In this document: positions 20,594 to 31,000 of the stretch, one piece after another
Layout of the letters: each line of letters begins with the position of its first letter
Position numbering within the stretch: position 1 is the stretch's first letter
NCBI RefSeq assembly: GCF_000210295.1
Contig: NC_026743.1
Span: 62,001 to 126,000 of the forward strand
Source: Trypanosoma brucei gambiense DAL972
Taxonomy: Eukaryota > Euglenozoa > Kinetoplastea > Trypanosomatida > Trypanosomatidae
Direction of reading: 5' to 3'
DNA length: 64,000 nucleotides
Made by a program: the position numbers and the translations under genes
The notes under the pieces: model-generated
Told to the model about the DNA's origin: nothing
The model's input: the letters and a program-made list of their open reading frames with translations, nothing else
The model's database searches: none

Positions 20594-21904
20594 ATGAGTA
20601 GTGGTCTCGCTGACTTTGACGGAGATGATGTGCGGGCGCCAGTTGTGGCTGCGCAACCGCATATTGGTGTTGGTCTCGGAACCCACAGTGCCGTTGCTCT
20701 CGGCGGTTTCCAAGATTTTTGTCTCAAAAGTGAACTCGCCAACGCCATTCGAGAAAACGGCTTCGAACATCCCAGTGAAGTGCAGCATCAGGCCCTTCCA
20801 CAAGCCATGCTCGGTGCAGATATCCTTGCACAGGCAAAGTCTGGTATGGGTAAAACAGCCGTGTTTGTGTTTGCTTTATTGGAGCAAGTGGAAAAACCAA
20901 CGGATGGGCAGCGACCCTTCTGTCAAGCCATCGTCATTGCCCATGCACGCGAGTTGGCATATCAAATTGAGCAGGAGTTCAAGCGTTTCAACAAATACTT
21001 GCCGCATTGTACCACTGGTGTCTTCTTTGGGGGCGTCCCTGAAGACGAGAACATAAAACAACTCAAGAAGGAGGTTCCCGCAATAGTGGTGGCCACACCA
21101 GGTCGAATTTGTTCCCTCATTGAGCGAAAAGCTCTCGACGTGTCGCGTGTTAAGTGGTTTGTTGTTGATGAATTCGATCGCTGCCTAGAGGATGTGAAAA
21201 TGCGTCGCGATGTGCAGACGGCATTCCTTAAGACACCGAAGGAAAAACAGGTGATGATGTTCTCAGCCACCATGACGGAGGAACTGCGGAATGTGGCGAA
21301 GAAATTTATGTCGAACCCCACTGAAATCTACGTTGACCAGCGTTCCAAGCTTACACTTCACGGGTTGGCGCAATATTACATCAATGTGACGGAGGCACAG
21401 AAACTTCGTAAGTTGTGCGACATCCTCGACGCTGTTGAGTTCAATCAAGTCATTATATTCACTTCCACTGTTGAGCGCTGTGAGGCTCTCAGCCGTCAGC
21501 TGCAGGCTCTTAAGTTTCCCTCCAAGGCGATTCACTCTCGCATGGAGCAGGCGGAGCGGTTGGTTGTGTATGAGAGCTGCAAAACAAACCAAGCTCGTAT
21601 CATCGTCGCCACAGACATCTTTGGCCGTGGTGTGGATATTGACCGTATTAATCTTGTTGTACAGTTTGATATGGCGTCTGATGCTGACTCGTACCTTCAT
21701 CGTGTTGGTCGTGCTGGTCGCTTTGGTACGAAGGGACTTACGGTGGCATTCCTCACTGAAGAGGAAAAGGAAATTAAGCGTGAGAACCGTAAATATACTG
21801 ACCAGGGTATCATGAAGGAAGTGCAGGAGCGATTTGAGATGCAGGTCCAGGAACTTACTGACATCGCCACACAACTGAACCAGAGCCAGTATATGAACCA
21901 ATAG
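20594..21904 (+). CDS. SUB2: DEAD-box RNA helicase Sub2/UAP56
   Basis: 436 residues, matching the usual 425-445. Helicase motifs in order: Q-motif region GFEHPSEVQHQALPQAMLG (56-74), Walker A AKSGMGKT (81-88), motif Ia HARELAYQ (~117-124), TPGR (168-171), motif II DEFD (192-195), SAT (224-226), ATDIFGRGVD (motif V) and HRVGRAGRFG (motif VI). The sequence around Walker A and the Q motif is diagnostic for Sub2/UAP56 rather than eIF4A. Sub2 remodels spliceosomal RNPs and recruits export factors as part of TREX; in trypanosomes it would act in trans-splicing and mRNA export. Oddities: the DECD signature of the subfamily reads DEFD, and HTREL reads HAREL. Codon use is that of a well-expressed gene. 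Confidence 0.95.
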   Translation: MSSGLADFDGDDVRAPVVAAQPHIGVGLGTHSAVALGGFQDFCLKSELANAIRENGFEHPSEVQHQALPQAMLGADILAQAKSGMGKTAVFVFALLEQVEKPTDGQRPFCQAIVIAHARELAYQIEQEFKRFNKYLPHCTTGVFFGGVPEDENIKQLKKEVPAIVVATPGRICSLIERKALDVSRVKWFVVDEFDRCLEDVKMRRDVQTAFLKTPKEKQVMMFSATMTEELRNVAKKFMSNPTEIYVDQRSKLTLHGLAQYYINVTEAQKLRKLCDILDAVEFNQVIIFTSTVERCEALSRQLQALKFPSKAIHSRMEQAERLVVYESCKTNQARIIVATDIFGRGVDIDRINLVVQFDMASDADSYLHRVGRAGRFGTKGLTVAFLTEEEKEIKRENRKYTDQGIMKEVQERFEMQVQELTDIATQLNQSQYMNQ

Positions 21905-24794
21905 AAAGGCGTAGTGAGTGATGGTAGCGTAAATTGGATTTACTGGTTTGGGTAGTGTGGTGAATTAAACGTGTGGAGAAAATGCGGGATGCGGGTGTTG
22001 CGAGGGACGGCATTATGGAAGGAAAATCAAGGAGAGACCAAATGAACAAAGGTGGTGAAAGTATAGTCACGCTCTGTGGAGGTGAAACTCTACTAATGAT
22101 GCCGTGTTGAGGAGGAGGAGGGAAGTGGGGAATCATGTGCGCACACGTGTCTTTGCACTCCGTGCTCCGAAATAGACAAGACAACATGGGACAGCGGTAG
22201 TGCGGTGCGTTTCTTCCTCGTTTCACATGGTGGTGCAGAATTTTGTACTTTTTTTTTTTCAAATATGCTGTCTCAGTCCACACCTTTGTTGTTTTCCCCT
22301 CCCTTCTCTCCCCCTCTCAGCTCTTCTAACAGTTTGTGACGCTTCCACTTGTGGAGTCCGATCGCCGTATTTTCTGTTTGCTTGACCGTATTGTTTGGAA
22401 TCCACTGCGTGGGGAGTTTTTCTTTGCGCGGAAATCCAACCAGTTGCGGTTCCCTCCTCTGCTTCTGTGGAGCGCAGGAAGTGTGTGGGGGGAAAGGTGA
22501 AATTGTGAGGATATAAACGTCGGCAAGACACGTAGCGGTCATCATCTGATGTAAAATGGTTGGCGTGTGTTGTGTGATTTCCCACTCGCCCACCAACACA
22601 TGGGAAAAGAGTGAGTGGATGAATAAATGGAATTTTTCACAAACTACAAAAAGGTGACGAGAGACGGATATATGAAGCAGGAGGGGATAAAAGGGTTTGT
22701 GGAGAGAAATTCACTTCGCTTTCGGTGACCTCAGTGACGAGAGAGGGAGTAAAAAGGCATTAGATAGACTGCGCCGCTGACCTTTACACATACCCTTGCT
22801 CATGTTCTTCTCACATTCTCTGTCCTGCCCTTTTTGTTGTTGTTGTTGTTGTTGCTGCTGCTTCCTTTCGCCTGTTGCTCTTATCCAATCGGTGCGCACC
22901 AACATTAACGGATATGAGGTGAGTTGCAACATGCCCTAACGGTGGTGTGTGTGCATAGATATGCATGTATATATATATATATATATACATTTATACATAT
23001 ACGTATATAAACACAACGAAGGAAGGGCTTCAGCTTCAATTTAATCCTTTTTGTGGGGTTGAGGAGTACCGGCCTTTCAATAAAACATGAAGGAATGTAC
23101 CGAAAAGGCAAAACGGAATACAAAACGGTAACTCGGAGCTGAGAGGGACGGAGGAAAGATATAAAACACCTAACTCAGAAAGGAAACTAAACGCCAACAA
23201 TGAAACGAAGCAAGGACAAGTGAACGAAAGGAGAAAAGAAAAAGGGAGCTGAACTAAAATAAAAAAGAAAGTGATAATAATAATAAGGCATTAATAAAAA
23301 ATGTGAGGGAGTAAATGCTACCTATTGTAGCATCTTGGTGAATGAATCTATGAAGGGAATGAAATGAGAAAGGGGGAAGAAAAGAAAAAAAAGGTGAAGG
23401 GTAATATCTTGCGTGTGCTGTTTGTGATTTAAACGTTTGCGGGGGATAGGAGAGGAAAAAGAAGAGCTAGGGACTGTTGGAGTATACGGAAGAAAATATA
23501 TTCAGCGGGGTGCGGGGGAAGAAATAAGACACATTTGATAAAAGCAGTAGCGCACGTTTATGGGTTTGCATATGTGTTATTTGGAGGCAAGAAGTCTTGG
23601 CGAAGAAGCATACGTTTACTCATTAGAACGAAAACTGCTTTGATGTTTCTTCTTCTTTTTTCCTATTTCCTCACATTCCCACCCAGGTCCTTAAGCATCA
23701 CGACATGTATCACCACGTGTCCTTCAACTCGTTTAAATCCTGAGGGATTACTGCAGCGAGGAGCGGAAGAACTGCGGAATGCACGCAACCGGTGAAAGTA
23801 AATAATGAAAAGGGGCAAAGGGGCAAAATATATGTGAACTTCGACGTAGCTTGTGACCCCATTACAGGACCTACGTATGTATGTCGCCATACTGGTTACT
23901 TAAATGAGGCGTTTTTTTTTTTGAGTCGTTCATGCTTTATTTTTATTCATTCCATTTTCGCGCCCTTGTTATTGTTATTGTTAACTTCCCACTGGTGCTC
24001 TCCTCCCGTCGTACGCCAGATTTCTCTCCATCATTTATGCTTTGGCTTTGGCATCCCTCGCCTCATTTCATCCCCCCTTTTCTTTCCTTCCTTCCACTTA
24101 AATAAATAAATATAAATATATATATGTTTAGGTTAGAGGTTTTGTTTGGTGCTAATGATCAGCATTTTGACAAGTAATTCCGTGGCAGGAACTAGAGAAC
24201 ATAGGAAAAAAAGGAAAGAAAAATAATGAAGTTGTGTGGGTGTGGAACCGCTCTGTCCCCCCCCCCTCTTTTTGTTTTTTTTTTACTCCTCCTCTTCCCA
24301 ATGCCGGCTGAAGTTTGTGGGAATTTGCGCAACGGAAGGAGGAGGATGAGGAAGAATGACATATAAGCAGAGGAACTGAAGGGGATGACGTTGGGAGGCC
24401 GTCACGCCTTGAAGGGATTGGAAGTACCGCCCCTTTTATTCTTGGAATTATCTGCACAACAAAGAGGTTTTTTTTTTAATTGTTTCCCTCTCTTATTTCT
24501 TGAAGTTCACTCGGAGGGAAGGAGAGTTAGTGAAAAAAAAAGGTAATGAAAATAATAATAATATAAAATATGACCTTGAGGACGGGTGAGAGAGATGGCT
24601 TCTCCCTCCCCACACTACTACCATATATATATATATATTTGCATTTTTTCGTGTATTTTTTTTTCTCAGTTATCTTATCTTTTTTTTTAAATATTTGGTT
24701 CTCATTTTTATATAAATACGTTAGGATTTGTTACAGTCCGTTTCGAATTGTTCACGAACATCTGTTAGTTTGCAGGGGGGCACACTCGGGCGCC
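21905..24794. other. 2.9 kb spacer with one orphan splice acceptor
   Basis: The first 700 nt has ordinary complexity and is probably the Sub2 3' UTR. Then come a TTG/GTT repeat (22831-22852), an (AT)n run (~22967-22988), a purine-rich block (23100-23500), a strong acceptor at 23643-23687 with no long frame behind it, and T/A tracts. The acceptor for the next gene is the AG at 24721-24722 or 24773-24774. Confidence 0.6.
23643..23687 (+). promoter_or_regulatory. Orphan trans-splice acceptor
   Basis: A nearly pure pyrimidine tract (TTTCTTCTTC..., about 40 nt) ends in CCCAG with the AG at 23686-23687. The first ATG after it opens only 12 codons. Sequence to about 23910 has normal complexity but no long frame, suggesting a non-coding or short-ORF transcript, a gene remnant, or a distant acceptor for the gene at 24795. 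Confidence 0.45.
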
Positions 24795-25889
24795 ATGAAC
24801 GTTTACGGCAAGGACCAGCGAATTCATAATGGCTCCCGCACCAAAGCGGAAAGTTGGGTAATGCATTCCTTCACCGCCATTACGGGTTTGCAAGCGTCTT
24901 GCATTGCAGTTTGTTTGTTTCGTATGCGAGGTAGGTTGGATAATGTACTGCAAAACAGCTACTTCATTACTTCTCCATTGCAACTTAACCCGGTGTATCA
25001 CTCGCAATCGTGCGCCCTGGAGGTAAATGAAGACATCGCAATGTTTCGTAATGTTACATACACCATCACAGGCGAGAATGTGGAGTACTTTTTCTCGAGA
25101 GGTGCCTTTAATACTCGGATACTGTTTTTCCTCGTTGCGATGACTACCTTCATTGCGCTTGTTAATCACACGCTGTTGTGGTTGGATATTTCTAAGATCC
25201 GCTACCATTTTGTCGTGATACGAAAGGATCCATTGGCGGTGTTCCAAGTATCGGCTGCAGTTGCTGGAATTTTTCAGAATTACATAGTAAGTCGGGAACA
25301 TAAATATATGAACGACTACTTGAACACGTGTAACGCCCCAGATCGCCCGTCCTTGCATTCCGTCACGCCGTTTATTGAGCTTTACCTGCTATTTGGAGGA
25401 ACACTTGTCACTTTTTTAATAAATTTCCTAATTGCCGTTATTCTGCGATGCCAGAAAAATCCCAAGGAGGAGCTTATTCGGGAAAATGAACTGATGCAAA
25501 TGGAGAAAAGTATGACTGGAGAGCTCCCATTTTCTGGGGATCAGTTAATGCTGTCGCAGCGTTCGCGGGGTGACGCAAATGTGAGTAACTCATCCATTCC
25601 TAATCAACGGCTGGCCCACAGCAGAGGTCCTTCAGAGGGAAAAGAATTCCGACATGTTGACCCACTCGCATCACCCACCTCCCAATTATCATTTGCCCGT
25701 CGTGACTCGGTACCAGCGAGTCGCGTATCAGTTGCGCGGGAGGGTCGACTTTCACGAGGTGAAAGTGCGAGACGGGCTCTTCCTTCTCAAGCGTCTGCAT
25801 GGCCTCCGGTTAGTGGTAGAAGGAGTTTTACCGGACCCGTGTCAGCACCAGCATTTGATGATATTATTGGAGACTCGACGCATAGATAG
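24795..25889 (+). CDS. Four-helix integral membrane protein, unknown function
   Basis: 364 residues from the ATG at 24795. The frame stays open 225 nt further upstream, but that part is simple repeat and lies before AG acceptors at 24721-24722 and 24773-24774, so it is leader. Predicted membrane segments: 25-42, 109-131, 147-165 and 193-217, giving both ends on the same (probably cytosolic) side. The loop 43-108 contains two Cys, two N-glycosylation sequons (NVT, and the NHT site at the end of TM2 region) and a DNVLQNSYF motif, suggesting a lumenal or extracellular domain. The C-terminal ~145 residues are Ser/Arg-rich and disordered. Not recognised by family; the layout recalls small tetraspan proteins, without further support. 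Confidence 0.8.
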   Translation: MNVYGKDQRIHNGSRTKAESWVMHSFTAITGLQASCIAVCLFRMRGRLDNVLQNSYFITSPLQLNPVYHSQSCALEVNEDIAMFRNVTYTITGENVEYFFSRGAFNTRILFFLVAMTTFIALVNHTLLWLDISKIRYHFVVIRKDPLAVFQVSAAVAGIFQNYIVSREHKYMNDYLNTCNAPDRPSLHSVTPFIELYLLFGGTLVTFLINFLIAVILRCQKNPKEELIRENELMQMEKSMTGELPFSGDQLMLSQRSRGDANVSNSSIPNQRLAHSRGPSEGKEFRHVDPLASPTSQLSFARRDSVPASRVSVAREGRLSRGESARRALPSQASAWPPVSGRRSFTGPVSAPAFDDIIGDSTHR

Positions 25890-26875
25890 CGAATATAGAA
25901 ATGTTGAACGTGTGAATTAACTTCTCACACACCCCTTCTTTACCCCACCATTTTGCATGTTAAACCCTACATGTGTGGTCGTCCCCCTACTCTCCCCCCC
26001 CCCCCATGCGTTCCCGCATGTCTTTTGTGGTGCATTTTTCTGCCATCTTTTATCAATTCCAAGAAATCCATTGTCCGATATATGTTGAAACATCAATCTT
26101 TTATTATTATTATTATTATTATGCTGATGATTCGGTGGGGTGGGGGACAGTTGTTGCCACTGTCATTGTTTTAACTACGGGCACTTTTCATACTCTTTTC
26201 TTTTTCGTTTGTTTAATTGTTTGCTCGTTTGTTTCGGGGGTGGGAGAGGTTAGGACTTATAATACAAAAAGAAAGCAGGAAGCTGTGGGAAATCGAGAAG
26301 GACGTCCGAAAGAAAAAAAGGGGGGTTGTAGTCATGTTGTCTCGAGGCGTAAATGTTCGATGGGAAAGCATGATATTATCGTTTATTGAGTTTTACCTGC
26401 ACATCCCTATACTTGTGTGCATGTGTTTTATTACCTATTGCCTTTACCTTTCCTACCAGTGTTCTTTTCTTTAGTGATGTACTGTATTGTTATTATTATC
26501 ATTATTTATAATAGAGGCGTGATCTTTTGTGTGTTTGCTCTTCCTCCGCCCCGGCTGTTTTGTAAGGGGCGACGCTTTTCATCATTTTTTTTTTTTGCAA
26601 ATGATTTCGTGTCGTGTAAGGAAAAAGTATCACTTCCGCAAACCAGTCGAGCAGGTGGTCTGGGGTACATGGCGACAAGTAGTAATTATTCGATGCAAAT
26701 GTTTTTTTTTTTCTTGTGGCTTTGTGCGCTGGCAAGCGGTTGTTTCCTCTCCCGCAAACACTGTTGTGTGTACTTATATATAAATAAATACATATTTATG
26801 TGTTGCGCTTTGTTTTGTCTACATATGTATGTGTGCGCGTATGCCACGTAAAAAAAAAAATAGGGATAAGAGCAA
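25890..26875. other. Intergenic spacer with C run and ATT repeat
   Basis: C-rich run at about 25995-26006, an (ATT)n repeat at about 26099-26121 and several T runs. The last pyrimidine-rich stretch (26803-26820) is followed by AGs at 26862-26863 and 26869-26870, giving uS17 a very short leader, as is common for ribosomal protein genes. A 144-codon frame here is low-complexity and not credible. Confidence 0.6.
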
Positions 26876-27400
26876 ATGACGAGCAAGCAGGAGAACTATG
26901 CGCGCACGCCCACCGTCGATCTGACGGTGCAGCACGAAAAGGCCTATCAGCGCCAGACGGCCGTCAATGAAAACATTCGCACGGCCTCGAAGAAGCACGT
27001 GAACCGCAGTGGGCACATTCGTTACTCCAAGAAGATCGGTCTCGGTTTCGCCACGCCCAAAGCTGCCATCAACGGAAAGTACATTGACCGCAAATGTCCT
27101 TTCACAAGCAATGTGTCCATTCGTGGCCGTATCCTCCGTGGCGTAGTGCACTCCACAAAGATGCGCTGTTCCATTGTCATCCGCCGTAACTACCTGCACT
27201 TCATCCGTAAGTACCAGCGTTACCAGAAGCGCCACCGCAATATTACCGTCCACTGCAGCCCCTGCTTCGACCCGAAGCCTGGTGATGAGGTGGTGGTTGG
27301 ACAGTGCCGCCCGTTGAGCAAAACAATCCGCTACAATGTGTTGCAGGTCGTCTCGAAGTCCGCCGCCGATAAAATGGGGAAGAAATTCTCCAAGAATTAG
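26876..27400 (+). CDS. RPS11: 40S ribosomal protein S11 (uS17)
   Basis: 174 residues. The family core is clear: GLGFATPKAAINGKYIDRKCPFTSNVSIRGRILRG-type N-terminal segment, then the uS17 OB-fold with MRCSIVIRRNYLHFIRKYQRYQKRHRNITVHCSPCF and PGDEVVVGQCRPLSKTIRYNVLQV. It binds the 5' domain of 18S rRNA in the small subunit. Codon use is strongly biased to C/G-ending codons compared with its neighbours, as expected for a highly expressed gene. The C terminus (KKFSKN) is basic. The eukaryote-type N-terminal extension of about 65 residues is present. Confidence 0.97.
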   Translation: MTSKQENYARTPTVDLTVQHEKAYQRQTAVNENIRTASKKHVNRSGHIRYSKKIGLGFATPKAAINGKYIDRKCPFTSNVSIRGRILRGVVHSTKMRCSIVIRRNYLHFIRKYQRYQKRHRNITVHCSPCFDPKPGDEVVVGQCRPLSKTIRYNVLQVVSKSAADKMGKKFSKN

Positions 27401-28007
27401 GTGCGGGTGCTCTTTTGTGTGTTAGGGGAGTGAGCGATGGGGCGTAAACTGGCATCCCACACTGGCATTTCTCTCTGCCTTTTTCCTCTTTTCTTCTTCT
27501 TTAGTCACACTCCTTTCCTTTCCATGTTGGTATGGATTATGTTTGAATTTTTTTGGGGGAGGGGGGAAACGGTGATGGAGGAGACAAGACGGGTGAGAGG
27601 GAAGGGAGACGAGCTGGCGGTGTCATTGACTCTTTTTCCCTTTGTTTTCTTTTTCCTCATTACTTTTACTTTCTTCGTAAATGGAGTTAATAGAATTTTA
27701 CCTCATTATTACTATCCCTTTTTTTTTTTGTGATCCGTTAGCACATTTCCATCCTTGGTTATCTGTTTTGGTATCAATATTCTTTTCGATTTCCTCTTGC
27801 TGTTTCTTCTCTCTCTCTCTCTCTCCTCTTTTTCGTTGAAATGTAATGGCGGTGTTAATTCCATTGCCTTACTTACACATTGTTGATGAGTGCATGACTT
27901 CACAGGTGTACAAAAACGGTTTTGTTGTTATTTTGGAAAAGTGAAAGGATAACCGCAGACAAAACGGCTTCTCTCTGTCAAGGCGTGGTGTGCTTTTGAC
28001 GGTGAGA
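27401..28007. other. Intergenic spacer with CT tract
   Basis: About 600 nt. A (CT)n tract at about 27807-27826 followed by CTCTTTTTC is the obvious splicing signal for Sec8; the first AGs downstream are at 27889-27890 and 27904-27905, leaving a leader of roughly 100 nt. Confidence 0.6.
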
Positions 28008-31000
28008 ATGGCATGGCGGTACAATAGCAATAGCCCTCCGAGGGGAAACGTAAGTGCGAACGCCTCACTTGTGTCACTCTCTTCAGCTAATAACAACAAT
28101 AGAAACTTCACCGACAGTGCGGATGATAACGCGGACACATCGGCCTTGGGAAATAACAATACATTTAGAAGGGACCGAAGAGCCATGGATGGAGCAGGGG
28201 CATTTCTGCGGAGTAACGCCAAAGGCAAAATGTGGTCAAGGCAGGAAGGTCGGGATGAGACACCAGATGATGACGTGTCGAGCCGAGACGGTACATCGCC
28301 TTGCTCCATTTCCTTTGCGCGACCCAAATTAGCCCCCACCGAGAGCACAACGAGACCCCATCGCTCGCTTATTTTCAGCAGGAATCCCAATCGAGGCGTG
28401 AGTGGTGCTGCAACGAGAAGTGGAATGGGTAGCATGAGTAGGTTAAGTGTTGACTCGGCTTTAAACACGCCACATCACGTTGCAAGTACTCGGTGCGTGG
28501 AAGGGAGGGTTACGTCGAGTAGCATTGCAAACTGGAGGCTTCCTCGACATTCGGGTTCTCCTCCCATCAACACCGGTGAATGCAATGGGGAAATGACTAT
28601 CATTAGTGAAAGTGGGGATTTCGATGAAGATGCTACCGGGGGAGACCCATTATTAGGTTGTGCGGATCGCAATCTCCACCGTGCAACAGAAGCCTTACTG
28701 GCAGAGGCGGATCCTGACCTCCGCGCAACTGATTTCACTCCTACGAAGCACGTACTACAAATTGTTGTGAAGGAGGATGGAACGGAGTGCTCCGGTGCGC
28801 AAATAGATGAGCGGATCGCACCTCTGTGTGGATTACAAAATCGACTGGACGATATGCTGGGGTTGCACATTCAGTCGCACAAGGATGTGTTCAATAAGGC
28901 TATTGGCCGATTTTCTGATATCGTATTGGCAGTTTCGGATAGTAACGAAGTGCTTGGGTTATTGAAGCAGAGACTAGGCATGGCGACAAGTTCCCTCGAG
29001 AACCGCGCCGAGCAGTTGCAAGTTCTTCGCATGCGCGCAGCGAAGGCACTTCTTATGGAGGAGTCACTAAAGCGCATGGAGGCCGCACTCGCTTCTGAGA
29101 GGGAGATAAAACAACTCGTGGCGTCACGGCATTACCTTGCTGCGGTGCGGTTGCTGCGTCAGCAAAAGGCAAGGTTGGAGTCACCCGACATGGTGAACAT
29201 ACGCGCCACACAGAGTATGCGGGATTTTGCCAATCACACGCTCGAAACATTGCACAAGAATGTTTTAGATGGTTTGATGGGGTGCGTGTTTGACAAGGAC
29301 CGCTTTAGCGAAGCAGACAAGCAGCTAATGGGCCGCATGGTGGCAGACGGAGCGCTAGAAAATGTAGCAGGGACTCTTAGTTTTATGGGTGATACATGTG
29401 GGGCCCTGTCCTCGCAGTGTTTCACTGGCGGTGGCGGCAAGAATGGCGATAGTGACTTTGTTTCCCTAGACGGTATTGTAGACGATCCGTGCGATGAGGG
29501 TATGGTGAAAAACCACTTGCATTTCATTCCGTTGTGTGTTAAGACGCTGAAGGAGCTTGGGAAACTCGATCAGTGTTGCGAGGCTTTTCGTTCTGGTGCC
29601 ACGCGTAGTATTGAGCAATGCGTGGCAAATTTTCTTTCACTTTACGACACATGGAGGCGAGACGCTGAGTCATCAAAATGTGTTGGCAACAATGACGATA
29701 TGGGCTCCACCGTTCGGATTTTAGAACTTCAAGGACGAGATGTTGCGTCGTGTACTGTTTCACATGATGAAGCGGTCGCCCTTATTCAACAGCGGGACCT
29801 CTGCCCCTTACTCAACGCTCTTTTTACGGAACTTGAGAGGGTCGTGCGTAATGCAGACTACCTTGTTAGGGTCGTACTCTTGGCCTATTTTCCGTTCCTT
29901 ACCGACGTACCGCCACGATCTGAGGTTTTTGACGATAACTTTTCTTGTCATGAGTGGGACGTCACTCAATCGCCGCTGCGCACAAAGAATGAACTGCGTG
30001 ATATAGTAGTACGTACCCTTGCTGAAGCCATTTCACGGCATAGTGAGGATTCAGTTAGCAGCGAAACCCCAGAGAGCCGGAGGTTAGCGGCTCTAAAGCG
30101 ACTTATGGCCAAGTTTGACGTCGACAAGGCGCTGAAGGGTTCATCATCGCACGACGCACCAACGTCAAAAAAAGGCTCTCTAAGGCAAGGAAGTGTAGAT
30201 GATGGATCCATCAGGTGTGAGAGTAACAATGCCGTTTGCTTGGGCGACGTGCTGACTTCACTAAATGCGGCAGCCTTCTTGGCCGTGGAGGAATTTCCAG
30301 ATTGCAGTGAAGAAGTGCCAGCGTGTTGTGAGCGTCTGAGCAAGGCCATAAGCAGTGCAGTGCAAGACTCATTTCGTTCGTATATGAGGGAAATCTACCT
30401 CGATTGGGACTTGTGTGCCTTATCATCCCAACTAAGTTATACTGTTGAGCTCGTCTTCAAACTTATTTGTTCCAATGATGCGGCCACCAGCAGTAAGAGC
30501 GACGCGACCGCCGTGAATTTATCTAAACAAAACCTGAAGCATCGGAGGACAACCTCCCGCAGCTGGTGGCAAATTGATAGCATTGGCGGCAGTCACACTA
30601 ACGAAACATTTACCTCTCTAGACAAAATGCTATCATCTCATGGCTCCTCGGGCCTGCTTTCTGCAATAGAGCAAATTGGTGGCGTGTCCTTCAGCATCGT
30701 CTCCACGGTAAATGCCTCTTCAGTTGAGCAAGTTCGTGCAAAAGACAAGAAACATTTGCACTCAGGGGCTGGTACGAGGATTATTTCATCATTTGGCGAG
30801 GTGCAGGGAGCTGCCGCACCTCTCAAGTCGGCAGCGAGACTACGAAATTGGTTCATGTTTACACCAATGAATATTTTGGCGTGCTATGACTGTACGGGTC
30901 AGTTTTTCAAGCGGTGGAAGTCCTACAAACTCTATTTTGCTACTGTTCCTGTCGTTGAGATGACAAATTTTTTCCAGGATTTTTTAGAACGAACGTATTC

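Noticed and set aside
21263..21901. 212-codon minus-strand frame
   Set aside because: Lies wholly inside Sub2, whose motifs are unmistakable; antisense shadow.
24765..25358. 197-codon minus-strand frame
   Set aside because: Shadow of the four-helix membrane protein gene.
26417..26851. 144-codon frame before uS17
   Set aside because: Low-complexity Phe/Cys/Ile composition, begins without a good acceptor and ends in the uS17 leader.
27869..28468. 199-codon minus-strand frame
   Set aside because: Overlaps the 5' end of Sec8 in antisense and has no domain or acceptor on the minus strand.
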